DNA of 64,000 nucleotides, from assembly GCA_015956445.1 (NCBI GenBank), contig WIUZ02000003.1, positions 620,001 through 684,000 of the forward strand. The letters run 5' to 3'. The notes beneath the pieces were generated by a model. It was not told the DNA's origin. It worked only from the letters and a program-made list of their open reading frames with translations, and searched no databases. This document shows, piece after piece, positions 35,430-46,369 of the stretch; the first letter of the stretch is position 1, and the number at the start of each line of letters is the position of its first letter. The position numbers and the translations under genes are program-made. The stretch is from Thelephora terrestris (taxonomy: Eukaryota; Basidiomycota; Agaricomycetes; Thelephorales; Thelephoraceae).

Positions 35430-36270
35430 TTCTTTGTCTTGACCACATCAAGTACACCATCACCTTCATTCGAACAAAAGTTGACCTCACAGATGAGGCA
35501 AACAAACCCAGTGATACAGGTGAAACCACTGGGTCGCAGTCTCTCACTCCTGGATCAGATAGCCATATATATCTTGGCTCTCAAAAGGGTGTGAAACCAA
35601 AGCATGGGACACCAGAGGATGGAACTCCAAAGGACATAACCAAAGAGGATGGGACAACTGTAGCAAAACTTGCTGAAGAGTTAGGAGGATCCAATGAGCC
35701 TGGTGGATTCCGGCGAATGTTGGAGGAATTCCTAAATTCTCCAGAACATCAAAATGGCTCCTACTTGCATGTGCGGGGTGATCAAAAGGTAATATCCAAA
35801 GTATAATTGTTGAGAATGTATTACTTATGGGTATTTGACAGATCACAGAGTTTCAGTACCTGGTGGTTGACTATAAAAACTTGGTCGACTGGAAACTCAG
35901 TACTGATCACCTCCGCTGCAATGAGTCATTTTTCAATGCTGAACGACGTGTCCATGTTCTTGTTAAATCAAAGGATCACCACTTCTTTGCTCATCTTCTT
36001 CGCCTCTTCAAGGTCACAGTGGGTGACAAAACACATGCCCTTGCATATGTTGAGTCATACTGTAGACCTCCTGGCTCCTTACGGCGCAAGGATAAGGACC
36101 TTGGTCTTTATCGTCTTCAGTTACAGGCCAAAAAATATAAAATCATATCCTTAGAATCAATTGTTCATGGAGCTGTACTTGTACCAGAGTCCAAAAATTC
36201 TGGAGAATACTTTGTTGTTGATACCATTGATGCTGATATGTTTCTGCGGATGAAGAGCTTAATTTTGTAA
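35430..36270 (+). pseudogene. Plavaka-type transposase, C-terminal part
   Basis: Two blocks are separated by a 53-nt intron (35,789-35,841). The second begins ITEFQYLVVDYKNLVDW and contains TDHLRCNESFF, RRKDKDLGLYRLQLQAKKY, ISLESIVHGAVLVP and VVDTIDADMFLRMKSL, a sequence order I know from Plavaka C-termini. It ends with TAA at 36,268-36,270. It lies on the same strand as the N-terminal part at 20.9-23.0 kb. It may be the far end of the same copy, separated by nested insertions and a deletion, or another copy. The upstream border near 35,430 is approximate. Confidence 0.6.
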
Positions 36271-37288
36271 CAGATTTGTGTATATATATATATATATTTC
36301 TGACAGCACCCTGTGTGTTCATCTAATGACTGATTTTACAGAAAGAAATCTGGAAATATATCATAGCACTTGTTCAATGTCAGGGAACTTGTTGATGGTG
36401 GGATTACCATTCAACATGAGATAGCACCTTCTGTGTGGTAAAGCCATAAAAATAATGTGTAGAGGCAACCGACCTGAACCAAGTAGCAGCAAAAAGCAAG
36501 AAAGCCAAGTGAGTAATTGTTTGGTCTGTGCACCACAAGAATGGCATGTGTGAAAGTGAGTGCGGTAGATGATTGTGTTGGAAGAATGTACAGTTGTCAT
36601 CCCCAAGCAATGTGGCATCATCGTAAATGATCGGTCAAGGCAATAATGATACCGTGCCGTTGAGGCATGAAAACAGAATAGTGACCAAGACTGTCTGATC
36701 AAAGGGGGCAAGCAACAAGTGCATGTATCAAGCGTTGAGCGATGTGGCTGGTCTTACCACACACAAGGCTAGGCGAAAGCATAGACGGCATTGGATTTGA
36801 TGGGTGTGGCATGCTGATAGGCACCCGATGACCTCTTGGGTGAAGGATGCTTTGCCCCTACAGGAGCACGAGTCTTGGTGGTGTGTGCTGGTTGGTGAAG
36901 AAGACTTCCTGGAGTGTTGTAGAAGTGGAGGAAGACATGGTGGTGCCCAGGCTCATAACCTGTGAGCCAGATAGGGAGCATTGGAGAGTCGTCTCAGATA
37001 GACAAGAACTAATCTAGCTACAAGTCAGATAGGGGTAAGAGTGTGCATACAATGAGAAGACTAACCTCAGTGCGCGGAAAAGAAATGCAAACACTGAGGT
37101 GAGAGCGAGCGGACACATGAGCTAAATGAGTAGCAGGCTGTAACGAAAGTGGATTGGGTGGCTATGGAAACGGACGGGTCGTATGATCAAATATATGTCG
37201 AAAATAACATATGTGGGAACTACAAGGTAAGTCCCAAACGGTTGAAAATAAACTTGGAAATCCTAACAGCACAGAGGGGAGATGCTGT
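36271..37288. other. Non-coding or unrecognised DNA with a short (TA)n
   Basis: A (TA)n run lies at ~36,278-36,297. A 116-codon - strand frame (36,361-36,711) and a 70-codon one (36,769-36,981) show no family resemblance that I recognise. Nothing else is supported. Confidence 0.4.
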
Positions 37289-38231
37289 CACTGGGGACAA
37301 GCCCCTACTTACTGACCAGGTACTTTTTGAATACATTGTAGTTCCATGTCCAATGTACTAACAGTTTGCTGAGCAAGAACAAGTTGAGTTCCTTCAGAAT
37401 GTACTAAACAATGTAACTACTACTTCCCAGCTCAGCACATTGTGGAAACATTCAAAAAGTACTGAATCATGTGACCACAATGTCCCTGATCAGTAATCGT
37501 TCAGTAATTTTTGATTGTCCCAAAGAAAGTGATAAACAAGTACCTGCACTGCACATTGTGGTTTCAATCAAAATTAACTGGATCATGTGACCACAAAGTA
37601 CCAAATTGGTGAATGCTGAGTACTTCTAGAATGACCTGTGCCCATGTGCCCAAATTTTACACGAGTGGCTCAAAGAAAATGTGATTACAAAGTACTGAGG
37701 CTGGGTAAATCCTGAACACCTTCTGAAAGAAACCAAAATATACTGCATCGTTGCACAGTACTTCTTAAACGATTTAGTATATTTTGGTTTCTTTCAGAAG
37801 GTGTTCAGGATTTACCCAGCCTCAGTACTTTGTAATCACATTTTCTTTGAGCCACTCGTGTAAAATTTGGGCACATGGGCACAGGTCATTCTAGAAGTAC
37901 TCAGCATTCACCAATTTGGTACTTTGTGGTCACATGATCCAGTTAATTTTGATTGAAACCACAATGTGCAGTGCAGGTACTTGTTTATCACTTTCTTTGG
38001 GACAATCAAAAATTACTGAACGATTACTGATCAGGGACATTGTGGTCACATGATTCAGTACTTTTTGAATGTTTCCACAATGTGCTGAGCTGGGAAGTAA
38101 TAGTTACATTGTTCAGTACATTCTGAAAGAACTCAACTTGTTCTTGCCCAGCAAACTGTTAGTACATTGGACATGGAACCACAATGTATTCAAAAAGTAC
38201 CTGGTCAGTAAGTAGGGGCTTGTCCCCAGTG
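37289..38231. mobile_element. Element P: palindromic non-autonomous DNA transposon, CACTG ends, 3-bp target duplication
   Basis: Termini are CACTGGGGACAAGCCCC and its mirror; the two ~470-bp arms mirror each other over almost their full length, with only a short centre near 37,760. The flanks are TGT at 37,286-37,288 and 38,232-38,234. CACTG ends plus a 3-bp duplication suggest a CACTA-superfamily passenger, possibly moved by a Plavaka-like enzyme; this is inference. It carries no gene. Confidence 0.75.
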
Positions 38232-39490
38232 TGTCACCAGATTTTGCATCGTGTTGGAACCGGCGGAAGAGGCGATCTTTGCGCTGTTGCCTTCGTAGTT
38301 GGGTGGGGTGACAGGAGACATCGAGTTGGTGGGTGATGTTGGAACGTGACGAGGGAGGAGTGGGGGAGGCGTGCCGGGGCCGAAAGATGGGATAGCCGTT
38401 GGATTGTTGTTCATGGTTGGTTTCAGATGGGCGAACAGTCCAGACGAGGGCAAGGGCAGCGTATATTGCGATGGGTAGGGACCGAGACCCTTGAAGTCCA
38501 TCCAGACCATTGATTCGAAGTCCTTGAGCGCGCTGGGCTCGACGTTGAGCTGCCACTCCAAGTTGGAGCACATCTCACGCTCTGTCTTCAAGGTGGAAAT
38601 GGAGAGGCGGTGTCCGGAGGAACCGCATGCGGCAATGAACCGGGTCCCCAGCCTTTGCAGTGGATAGAGAGCGATGGAGGTTGTTGAGGACATTAGTTGC
38701 GTGCGATGAGGCGCATTGGCGATAGAGTGGGTGAGGGATGGGGAGGGAGTATTGGACGAAGCAGGTGGGCGATCGGTCGGGACAGGTAAGACGTCTCCAG
38801 GGGAGGGACCCATTGACAGAAGATCGGTGGCTGTCACGTCGTAGTCGCGCCCAACACCAGGCGACCTGACAAAAGGAACGCCAACGCCGCAAGCAAGGGG
38901 CTCGTGGACTTTGGACTTAAGCTGGAGGTGTTCAGCCTCAGCTGACTTGAACCGGATAGCGGCCTCTTCACCGGGGGTGGTGATTCCGAGGTAAGGTGAG
39001 GGCTGACGAGAGAATGCGAGATCGCCCGGAGCGCTGGCGGAAGGATGCAGGAATGACTGGTTGTCGTCGAGGTTGATCGGGAGGTGCAGGATGGTCGAAG
39101 ATGGCTGGGATAAGGCGGGCGATGGCAAAACAGGACGCGGCAATGCGTTAGATTGAGTCGATGGGAGAAGGAGGGAAATCTTGAGATCCGATTGGACATG
39201 GCTAGAGTCACTGTCGTTGAACGAAGGGTAGATATTTTGACCAGCAGGAGGGGTGGCAATGCTCGTCAGACCGATGTCTGCGGAACAGCTTTTTTGAGGT
39301 GGGCAGAAGTTCGGTAGACAGCTAGGGGGGTGCTCAGTGGCGAAGCAACGCCGCAGGGCAAAATCCAGCTTGAGTAGGACAACGGCTCCTAAACGGTCGA
39401 GGTGGCGATCGCTGTTGTCGAAATGAGATCCAATGTATGGTGGGGAAGGTGTGCGGTGTTCAGCACAGTCCGCGCAAGTGCGTTCAAAGC
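38232..39490 (-). pseudogene. Decayed cyclin-like gene (PHO85-type/PCL cyclin suspected), interrupted by P
   Basis: A long - strand open frame contains STTSIALYPLQRLGTRF, AACGSSGHRLSIS and EREMCSNLEWQLNVEP followed by FESMVWMDFKGLGPYPSQY. These match, from memory, the cyclin fold of fungal PCL-type cyclins (partners of PHO85-like kinases). About 35-40 residues expected between GSSGHR and EREMC are missing without an intron, so the fold would not be complete. The tail is Pro/Ser-rich. The frame is open upstream to ~39,490 but its start is unclear. Element P is inserted near its 3' end. Confidence 0.5.
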
Positions 39491-40237
39491 CGCAAGAGGA
39501 TGCCCTGGATGGAGGGAGTTGTTCGTCAGCAGGTGTCCCAACGCCGCAAACCTAAGACCTGGACATATGGAGGAATCTTTTTTTTTGCTCAGTCCGTACC
39601 CCCCTCCATCGTGGAGGTTTGTGTTGAGCCTGCGAGGGGAATCTCTTTCGAAAAAGAGATGGCACTGGGGGCAGGGGCACCTGGAATTGGTGATTACATC
39701 TTGATTACATGTGCACTGTTCAATGATTGTAATCGCCAATTCCAGGTTGATTACATTTCAAATGTTACCTTGACATGTAATTCAACTGTTGCCACCAACT
39801 CCATTTGAAATTGCCTCAGGATATTTCCAAGCAATGTTTCCTGAATGTGCCCAGTGGGTACATTGTGAAAACATCTCATGTTTTTGAGCGCATTTAGATT
39901 ACATCTCGGACGATTGAAGAACATGCTGATTACATTGCAGTATCATTTTTGCCGACAGGTCAAAAGTGTCACGAACGCGTGACATAATAGCTAAGATCTC
40001 ACAGATAATTCAAGACATTGGTCTCATTCGTAATAATAATAATACAAGAGCGGCAACAAGGAACTACAAAATTAGACAAGCACAAACGGGTCAATATCAC
40101 ATGAACACTTCTGAGGAAGAGGGCAACGATGAGCGAAGTGGTGAGGGTTATGTATACTCTCAGGACAGTAAGACCAATCTCGCGTCACCGGATCCTGCCA
40201 ACACGCCCTACACCCCAACACATCATGAGACAGGCTA

Positions 40238-40975
40238 TCATACATCTCCCGCTTCACGTCCGACAAGGCTGCGCTCACTAAGGCGAACCCATAGCGGTCT
40301 TGGAGACCCGCCACTTCCACCTTCAACTTCATCCTCACCTGACGTGACTTGTCGGAGGGACGACAACGTTGACCAGAACGAGTCATCGGACTCTTGCGGG
40401 TCTTCTTCTTTTGGGACCTCTCCACCATCTGGCGAACTGGGGCAGGACTCCAGGGAGGGGATGGAGGGAGAGGAACGCCCTGATCCTGGCGGTGGCGAAG
40501 GGACGACTGGAGACTTGCAAGGGGGGTCGGTGCAGTAGGTCCCGTGACATTGGTGTCCGAAATATCGGAAGAGAGATGCCTGGAAAGGTCCCCAATGTTC
40601 CAAAGCAAAGTGAGAGAAGTCATCATTCAAACTGTTCATGATGACGTACATGAGATCCACCCGCTTCTCCAACTTCGCAATCCTATCCTCCCTATCCCGC
40701 TCCATGACGTCCAATAGCTGGACGGCTCCAGGGTGTAAAGCCCGGACCACAGGCCCAGAAGGTCTGGGGTCTTCATAACCGGCTTGTTCCCAGAATTCAG
40801 CAGGAGCGTTATGAGCGGTAAGGAAGTTGATGGCGACCTGATTGTCGTGGGCGATGTTGGCGGGGGTATCGTACAAGTGCTGCTCCACGTCGTAGGGAGC
40901 ATCCGTCTCGAAGGACGGAGTGAAGGGAGTAGCAGCGGCGTTGAGCACGGCGTTGTTGGCAGCGAAAGCAGACAT
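40238..40975 (-). CDS. Antisense gene of family D unit
   Basis: It is a single open frame of ~245 codons starting at a Met near 40,975 (MSAFAANNAVLNAAATPF). It has an N-terminal acidic region, a helical/coiled-coil-like stretch (ERDREDRIAKLEKRVDLMY) and an acidic Ser/Pro-rich tail. Unlike families A-C it shows no clear introns. The function is unknown; by position it is the counterpart of the other antisense genes. Confidence 0.5.
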   Translation of the reverse strand: MSAFAANNAVLNAAATPFTPSFETDAPYDVEQHLYDTPANIAHDNQVAINFLTAHNAPAEFWEQAGYEDPRPSGPVVRALHPGAVQLLDVMERDREDRIAKLEKRVDLMYVIMNSLNDDFSHFALEHWGPFQASLFRYFGHQCHGTYCTDPPCKSPVVPSPPPGSGRSSPSIPSLESCPSSPDGGEVPKEEDPQESDDSFWSTLSSLRQVTSGEDEVEGGSGGSPRPLWVRLSERSLVGREAGDV

Positions 40976-41630
40976 AGTAGTAGTGGATATGAAGAAGACG
41001 GTAGTGCTGGTGTTTGATGGGAGTGGAAAAGAGACGATGAGGGGAACGACCATTAACCCCCCCTGACTTAAATACACCCTGACTCAAAGGGAAACCAAAA
41101 AGGGAAAACAATAACCTATTATCCATTAAAGTCCCAGTTAGGATAAACGAACCCTCAGCCCCAATCGCGATCCCATCAAAGCCGAGAAATCCCCACCGAT
41201 CAAGAGAAATCCCCATCAGTCTTCTATTACCACCATGAAACAAGAGAAATCTCCATCACGCTTCTATTGCCGCCATTGATCCAGAGAAATCCCCATCGAC
41301 CACGAGAAATCCCTGGATGCTTCCATTGACTCGTGCCCCTATTGTTTCCGTATGAGTAATTACTATCTGTCGCCCTAAGTCCCCCCATTCTGACTCATCT
41401 ACCCTACCCTAAACTACGCACAGACCATGTTGACTCTTGTTTGGCTCGTCGTAAAATAATGACTCCTGTAGAGGATTGGGTATATAAGGAAGAGCGTTCG
41501 CTCCTTCTTTTCCCCATTCTCAATCTCTTCTGTACTCCCCTACCTATAACCTGAATACAAGTAAGCTGAGGAATTCTCCTCACGTCTTGCCTTTTCTAAC
41601 TCATTTTAGCAGGAATCCTCCTGCCAGTGT

Positions 41631-42254
41631 ATGTTCAACGCCCCTAACCCTTTCCCATCTACAAGTCCCGTTCAGCGACCAGTTGTCCCAGACGCTAGGA
41701 GATCTATCTGGGAGTATAAACTCATCAGAAGTCTTCAAGTAAACCGAACCGCCGGTTTACTCACCCATTTCCCTTACTATCGTCCCTTTGCAGCTCTCGA
41801 CGCCGGAGTCACTACTCCCCCTTTCCTTCTAGGCGCAGACCATCAGTTCCTTTGGAACTCAGACCTCACTGGGAGTGTCCTAGCAACCGTCTACTTCAGT
41901 GTTAGCCCCGCCTTTTATTTCCCATCTCCCAAAGTTCATTTAACCACCAACGTTCATACTCACTGTCCTGCTCTCATCGTCCTTTGGTGGGACATCCCGA
42001 CTGAACTACCTTATTCGATTATAGAATATCTCGTTCACTTCGAACAACTCAACGGTCAAGACTTCGAACCGTTCGTTCAGCAACTGAACCAGTTTTGCCA
42101 GGACTATAATTCACCCGTCCATCCTTATCAGACAGAGTCACCACTCTCCCTTGATATCCCCCCTCCTCTCACCTCTACGCCCGGAACCCCCTTCAAAACT
42201 CGACCCGACACCCGACACCCCTCCGCTAATCCTCTAGCGCCCCACAAACAGTAA
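41631..42254 (+). CDS. Sense frame in the R-U5-like part of family D
   Basis: This is a 207-codon frame, MFNAPNPFPSTSP.., downstream of the outward TATA box and after a possible leader intron. A recognisably related but decayed sequence lies at ~15,400-15,870, so the frame was conserved as protein during the life of the family. It has hydrophobic and Trp-containing stretches (PALIVLWWDIPTELPYSIIEY). The family is not recognised. Confidence 0.45.
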   Translation: MFNAPNPFPSTSPVQRPVVPDARRSIWEYKLIRSLQVNRTAGLLTHFPYYRPFAALDAGVTTPPFLLGADHQFLWNSDLTGSVLATVYFSVSPAFYFPSPKVHLTTNVHTHCPALIVLWWDIPTELPYSIIEYLVHFEQLNGQDFEPFVQQLNQFCQDYNSPVHPYQTESPLSLDIPPPLTSTPGTPFKTRPDTRHPSANPLAPHKQ

Positions 42255-42589
42255 GCAGGCCTACAACCCTGACAAAAAGCATCCCAGAAACATTTTTTGA
42301 GAACATTTCAAATGGAATTGGTGGACATTGGTTGGATTACATGTCAAGGTAACATTTGAAATGTAATCAACCTGGAATTGGCGATTACAATCATTGAAAA
42401 GTGCACATGAACTCACCATGTAATCAAGATGTAATCACCGATTCCAGGTGCCCTTGCCCCCAGTGTGGGGTGGTGGTGGTGGTGGCGGGAGGGTCGATGG
42501 TGGTTGCTTTCGAACGCTTGAACAAGTTGCTGCCCAATGCGAAGGCCACGATCACGCACGCCTAGAAGGTGAGTTCCGATTCAGCTACG

Positions 42590-42850
42590 TGTCACTTAGC
42601 TCGAACCCCAATCACTCGCTGTCAACCCCCGCTCATCCCTTCCCTCGTCTCTCATCCTCAAGCCCGTGTCGGCTGCGTGCTACCTCACTTGCTGTCAACC
42701 CCCGCTCATACCTTCCCTCGTTTCTCATCCTCAAGTCCGTGTCGGCTGCATGCCACCTCACTTGCTGTCAACCCCTGCTCATCCCTTCCCTTGTCTCTTG
42801 ACATCCTCAAGTCCGTGTCGGCTGCGTGCCACCTCGCTCGAAACCCACCA
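42590..42850 (+). repeat. ~73-bp tandem repeat upstream of the DUF6698-type gene
   Basis: The motif GTGTCGGCTGC recurs at 42,666, 42,739 and 42,815 (periods 73 and 76) with shared CTTGCTGTCAACCCCTGCTC-like units. At least three units are visible. Confidence 0.8.
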
Positions 42851-43262
42851 CCTGCCGACCTTCGCTTATTGCTTCCCTCGCCTTTGATCCCTCCACCACG
42901 AAGCACCATACGCCTGGAGTCTGGGTCGTTCCTGCTTGTAAGTACCCCCCCCCTCTGTATCCAACATGCCTGCTAAGGCACCTTCCGTGCAACGTGCTTT
43001 GCAGACTGACAAGTTCCCTTTTGTTTAGGTACCCTCGTCACCTCGACTATCAAGCGTGCCCCCCGCCCAGTGAAACGCACCCTGTTTCGGCATTGCGAGA
43101 CCCCTATTAGGTGGGGCTTTTTCAAAACCTCCCAGTATGCGCCCAAATGCCGCTGGAACCACCACCGGAGCTTTCACCCACTCGGTGTTCCGATGCGTGG
43201 GGGCAAACGAGCATGGTCGCCTCTATTTAAACTCCCTGGCCACTCCGATCTCCAACAAACCC

Positions 43263-44964
43263 ATGCCAACCCCCCTTTCGGAGCAGCACTACAATGACGA
43301 CTCCAGCTCTGAGGAGCCGGACGCCCCTCGTTTGCTGGAGGACCACCTTAGGGTAAGCGCAGTTGTGCTGTACCCTGTACCCCAGTACTGACGCCCCTCA
43401 GGACCTGCAGCGTGAGGCTTCCAAGTTGAGAGCCGAGAACAGGGCTCTGAAGAGCACACGTCCGGCGAAGGACAGCCGACCTTGCAGTACGGCCTCATCC
43501 GTTTCCCTCGCCACTCACCAAGAAGATGATGTGACGGTCCATGGGTACCGCTCCGCTGGGAAACGGTTCGTGCTTCTATCCGACCTGTGGCCCAAGGAGT
43601 CAGTCCTGAGACTGCCCTATCCACCACACCTCAAATCATTGGGTCCATGGCATTCTGGCCGGTGTGCAAGTGACGCTGCGTGGAATGAAGGGAGTGTCAC
43701 CGAGTTGTACAAACTCCTTCCAGAACGTTACCACGAGCTGATTGAGCACTCGGCACTATTCGCCGACGAGGTACGTGCATTGAACTACATCCTGATCAAG
43801 AATCTCTTACTCATTATCCACAGTTTATGATGGGTGCTAAAAGCGCACAAACTGCTCTCATTGATACTGTGCGAAAGAACGCCTCCAGGATATTTGCCAT
43901 CCGTTTGGTTACCGACGTTGAGATGTACGCCAAATGTTACAACCGCTCTACGGTCCCGGTGTTCGCCAACCTGCTGAAGAGTCCGAAGAACCCGGATGAA
44001 ACCTACGCCACGTACCCCTGCATCCTGTTCAAAAACTATGAAGTTGACAACAGAGGGCTGTTTGGGAGTGTCGCAATCTTGAATGTGAGTCCGTCTCGCC
44101 TGTCCAAGTCTCTCACCCTTCCTCACAATGCCTGGCAGATATTGAAGGCGGTCCTTTATGGGCCAACTGCCATTGGCTCCACTACAGAGGGTCAGAGGTC
44201 TGGTTCCAAAGGAAGTGCCCGCACTTCGGAATTGAAGACTGTTACCCCCGGGTGTATCACTATGGCAGCTGTCGTCGTGAGTCGCCCATCCCCTTCCCTG
44301 ATTCATCCAAACTTACTTCCCTGATTCAGGCCCAGTTCATCATATCGCCGGACCAACTCTTCTCGGAAAAGGGCGCCATCTCCAAGATCAACTACCGTGA
44401 TCGCTTCAAACAATACAAGCGACTCATCATCAAGAACATCGACACACCACGGATGGTACAACTGATCACGCGACTCAACACGGAGCTTTTCCATATCCAC
44501 TCGCCGAATGAACCGTCGTCTGCAGAAGCTCGGGTAGTGATTGACGAGGAAGACGAGTTCTGTCTCGCCTTCCAGAATGAGGTCACCATTGGTATGTTCT
44601 CTGAATCATCCACTATTATTCCATGATGACTGATTGCTCCCAAGATGATAGTACAGAAAGCGCACAGACTGAGCCAACCACTGACCCCATCCTGCCCCCC
44701 TCCCTCTCAGTCCCTACTGCCGTTGGACCATCCACCCTGCCTCCCAACCCCAATACCCCAAGTACCCCACCATTCACCAACATGGCTGAGCCCTTTGCCG
44801 CCTCCGATAGCGAAGGTGAACCCGCCGGCAGACCCACTGTGGCCAAAAAAAAATCCAAGAAAGGCAACGACGGAGCTGTTGTGCAGGCCAACATGAGGAG
44901 GACCACTAGGAATGCCGGTGGGGGTACGAAAAAGGCAGGAGGAGCAAAGACGAACAAAGCGTAG
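43263..44964 (+). CDS. DUF6698-type protein, six exons, apparently intact
   Basis: Exons are 43,263-43,352, 43,402-43,770, 43,824-44,084, 44,139-44,276, 44,330-44,591 and 44,645-44,964. The five introns of 49-54 nt have GT..AG borders and keep one frame of 479 residues. Motifs recalled for DUF6698 are present: LYKLLPERYHELIEHS, FMMGAKSAQ, then ILKAVLYGPTAIG, VTPGCITMAAVV, FIISPDQLF and INYRDRFKQYKRLI. The first ~50 residues have a short coiled coil (LQREASKLRAENRALK); the last ~90 are Pro-rich then Lys/Arg-rich, possibly nuclear. An in-frame ATG at 43,137 would add 42 residues; 43,263 is preferred because it directly precedes the conserved part. The function is unknown. The setting, between mobile elements, leaves open whether it is a host gene or element cargo. 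Confidence 0.8.
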
Positions 44965-45036
44965 GCTGTTTTCACATCTCGGACATGATCAGACCCTATA
45001 AACATGTACATAGATCAATATCTTGGAATGCGATTT

Positions 45037-45111
45037 GTTTGATTGATTTCTTGCAATGTGTGATTAAAATACAGTATATAATCTCGTGACATTGCAAGAA
45101 ATCAATCAAAC
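45037..45111. other. Perfect 23-bp hairpin
   Basis: Arms at 45,037-45,059 and 45,089-45,111 are perfectly complementary (containing GATTGATTTCTTGCAATGT and its mirror) with a 29-nt AT-rich loop. It lies ~70 bp after the DUF6698-type stop codon. It could be a 3'-end signal of that gene or part of a mobile-element end. Confidence 0.85.
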
Positions 45112-45477
45112 CCCAATTTGACCAATATTTAATTCCAATCTGACCCGACGAGATAATAATTCAGTCCAAAAGCAATCATCAATCAATTATAAATCAACTT
45201 TAAATAGGATTAAAATCAGATTTTATTTACTTCGGTCGAGATTTTTATTTCTTCTCTTTCATAATAATCGATCTTGATCACTCCGGATCAGAATTTGCTC
45301 AAAGTGGATTTTTATTGATAAAAATTTGGCGGCAGCTTTTTGTGACACAGCAGAGTTGGCACAAAGAAGGTTTGATTTAGGAGGAGCTGGTGACGCGAGG
45401 GAAAAGGAGTGAAGTTTGGTAGTGAGGAAATTTGATGAAGAAGCAAGCCTCTGGTCCCCAACAGCTATTGTGATTGG
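45112..45477. other. AT-rich spacer
   Basis: About 365 bp of AT-rich DNA follows the hairpin. I see no gene or clear repeat in it. Confidence 0.4.
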
Positions 45478-46165
45478 TGGAAGTGTTTAGTTGCCGCTGA
45501 AACTGCCACCATTTTGACAGCATCTAAAGTACTGTATTTTCTTCTGTACAGAACAGGCTTACTATTGCAGGTTAACTTCTCTGCCTGAATGTGTTGCGGG
45601 TGACCTTGGGGCCAAGCAAGAGGCTATTCTGTGAGACATCAGAGAGAAGCCCAACCTCTCTTTTCTGTGTTGCACAAGGAGACTAGACCAGATATCTATT
45701 GGGGGACAATCTGGTTGGTTCAATCTATTAGTCCTTGTAGATTGTTTGGGCAGAGATAGTGTAGCACTTCCTCATAGCCTTTTGGGTATGCCTGAATTGT
45801 AGAGAGCTGCTCAACTGTAGCTGAAGCAAGAATGTCTCTGGCAGGAATACAAGAAACCTGGCCAGGCCCATGAATCTTTGGGAATGTTTGTATGGAAACA
45901 GAGGCCCTTTGACAGATAAGTACATCCATGGCCTGATGAAAATTACAGAAACTCACTGGAGAAAGACACTGGAAGAAATTCAAGAGTCCACTCCATGTAA
46001 GCTGCATGAAGCAACAGCCATGTCAAGGCAAAACGAAAACAAGCATACAAAGGCTCCTGAGTCAGTGGAAGGACTGTTAGGTGTGTGAGTGGAAACTGCC
46101 TGGCCTAGTTTCAGGGGTTGGTATTTGGTCAAGAACATAAAATACAGGGCCAGTGATTGTTGCTT

Positions 46166-46369
46166 CATCGGGAAATTTACTTATGTGCTGATCGTGCTGT
46201 ATGCTTAATTGTGCTGAAAATGTAATAAAATCAGTGCTAAAATGTGCTTGACGTGCTTGGAAAAACCCGCTTGTGCTGTATTTACAGCATGCTTGACATG
46301 CTTTACGTGCTAAAACCCGCTTAACGTGCTGGTTTCAGCATGATCAGCACATTTGTAAATTTCCTGATG
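46166..46369. mobile_element. 204-bp MITE absent from the partner segment
   Basis: It begins CATCGGGAAATTTAC and ends GTAAATTTCCTGATG, inverted repeats of 15 bp with one mismatch. It is rich in GTGCTGATC/CAGCAC motifs. The partner copy at ~4,055-4,075 has the empty site. Alignment of the two sites suggests duplication of TT (46,164-46,165 and 46,370-46,371). Confidence 0.75.

Larger units (their letters stand above)
39967..42274 (+). mobile_element. Family D LTR-like unit with antisense gene and a sense frame
   Basis: It is inserted in element Q with a perfect 5-bp target duplication AAAAG (39,962-39,966 and 42,275-42,279). Termini are TGTCACGAACGCG and ACCCTGACA; it is 2,308 bp long. A TATATAAGG box (~41,481) points right. 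The antisense gene runs from ~40,970 to 40,238, with a TATTTAAG box ~100 bp before its start. A sense frame of 207 codons (41,631-42,254) lies in the R-U5-like part. It looks whole, and no retroelement enzyme is present. Confidence 0.75.
39663..42465. mobile_element. Element Q: CACTG-ended MITE-like element split by family D unit
   Basis: Termini are CACTGGGGGCAGGGGCACC and its mirror (CACTGGGGGCAAGGGCACC), with ~140-bp inverted repeats rich in GATTACAT motifs. The 3-bp target duplication TGG lies at 39,660-39,662 and 42,466-42,468. Without the family D insertion it is ~490 bp. Its ends are related to those of element P. Confidence 0.75.

Noticed and set aside
36769-36981. Small - strand gene of 70 codons
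   Set aside because: No family resemblance; two frames look equally plausible and neither has support.
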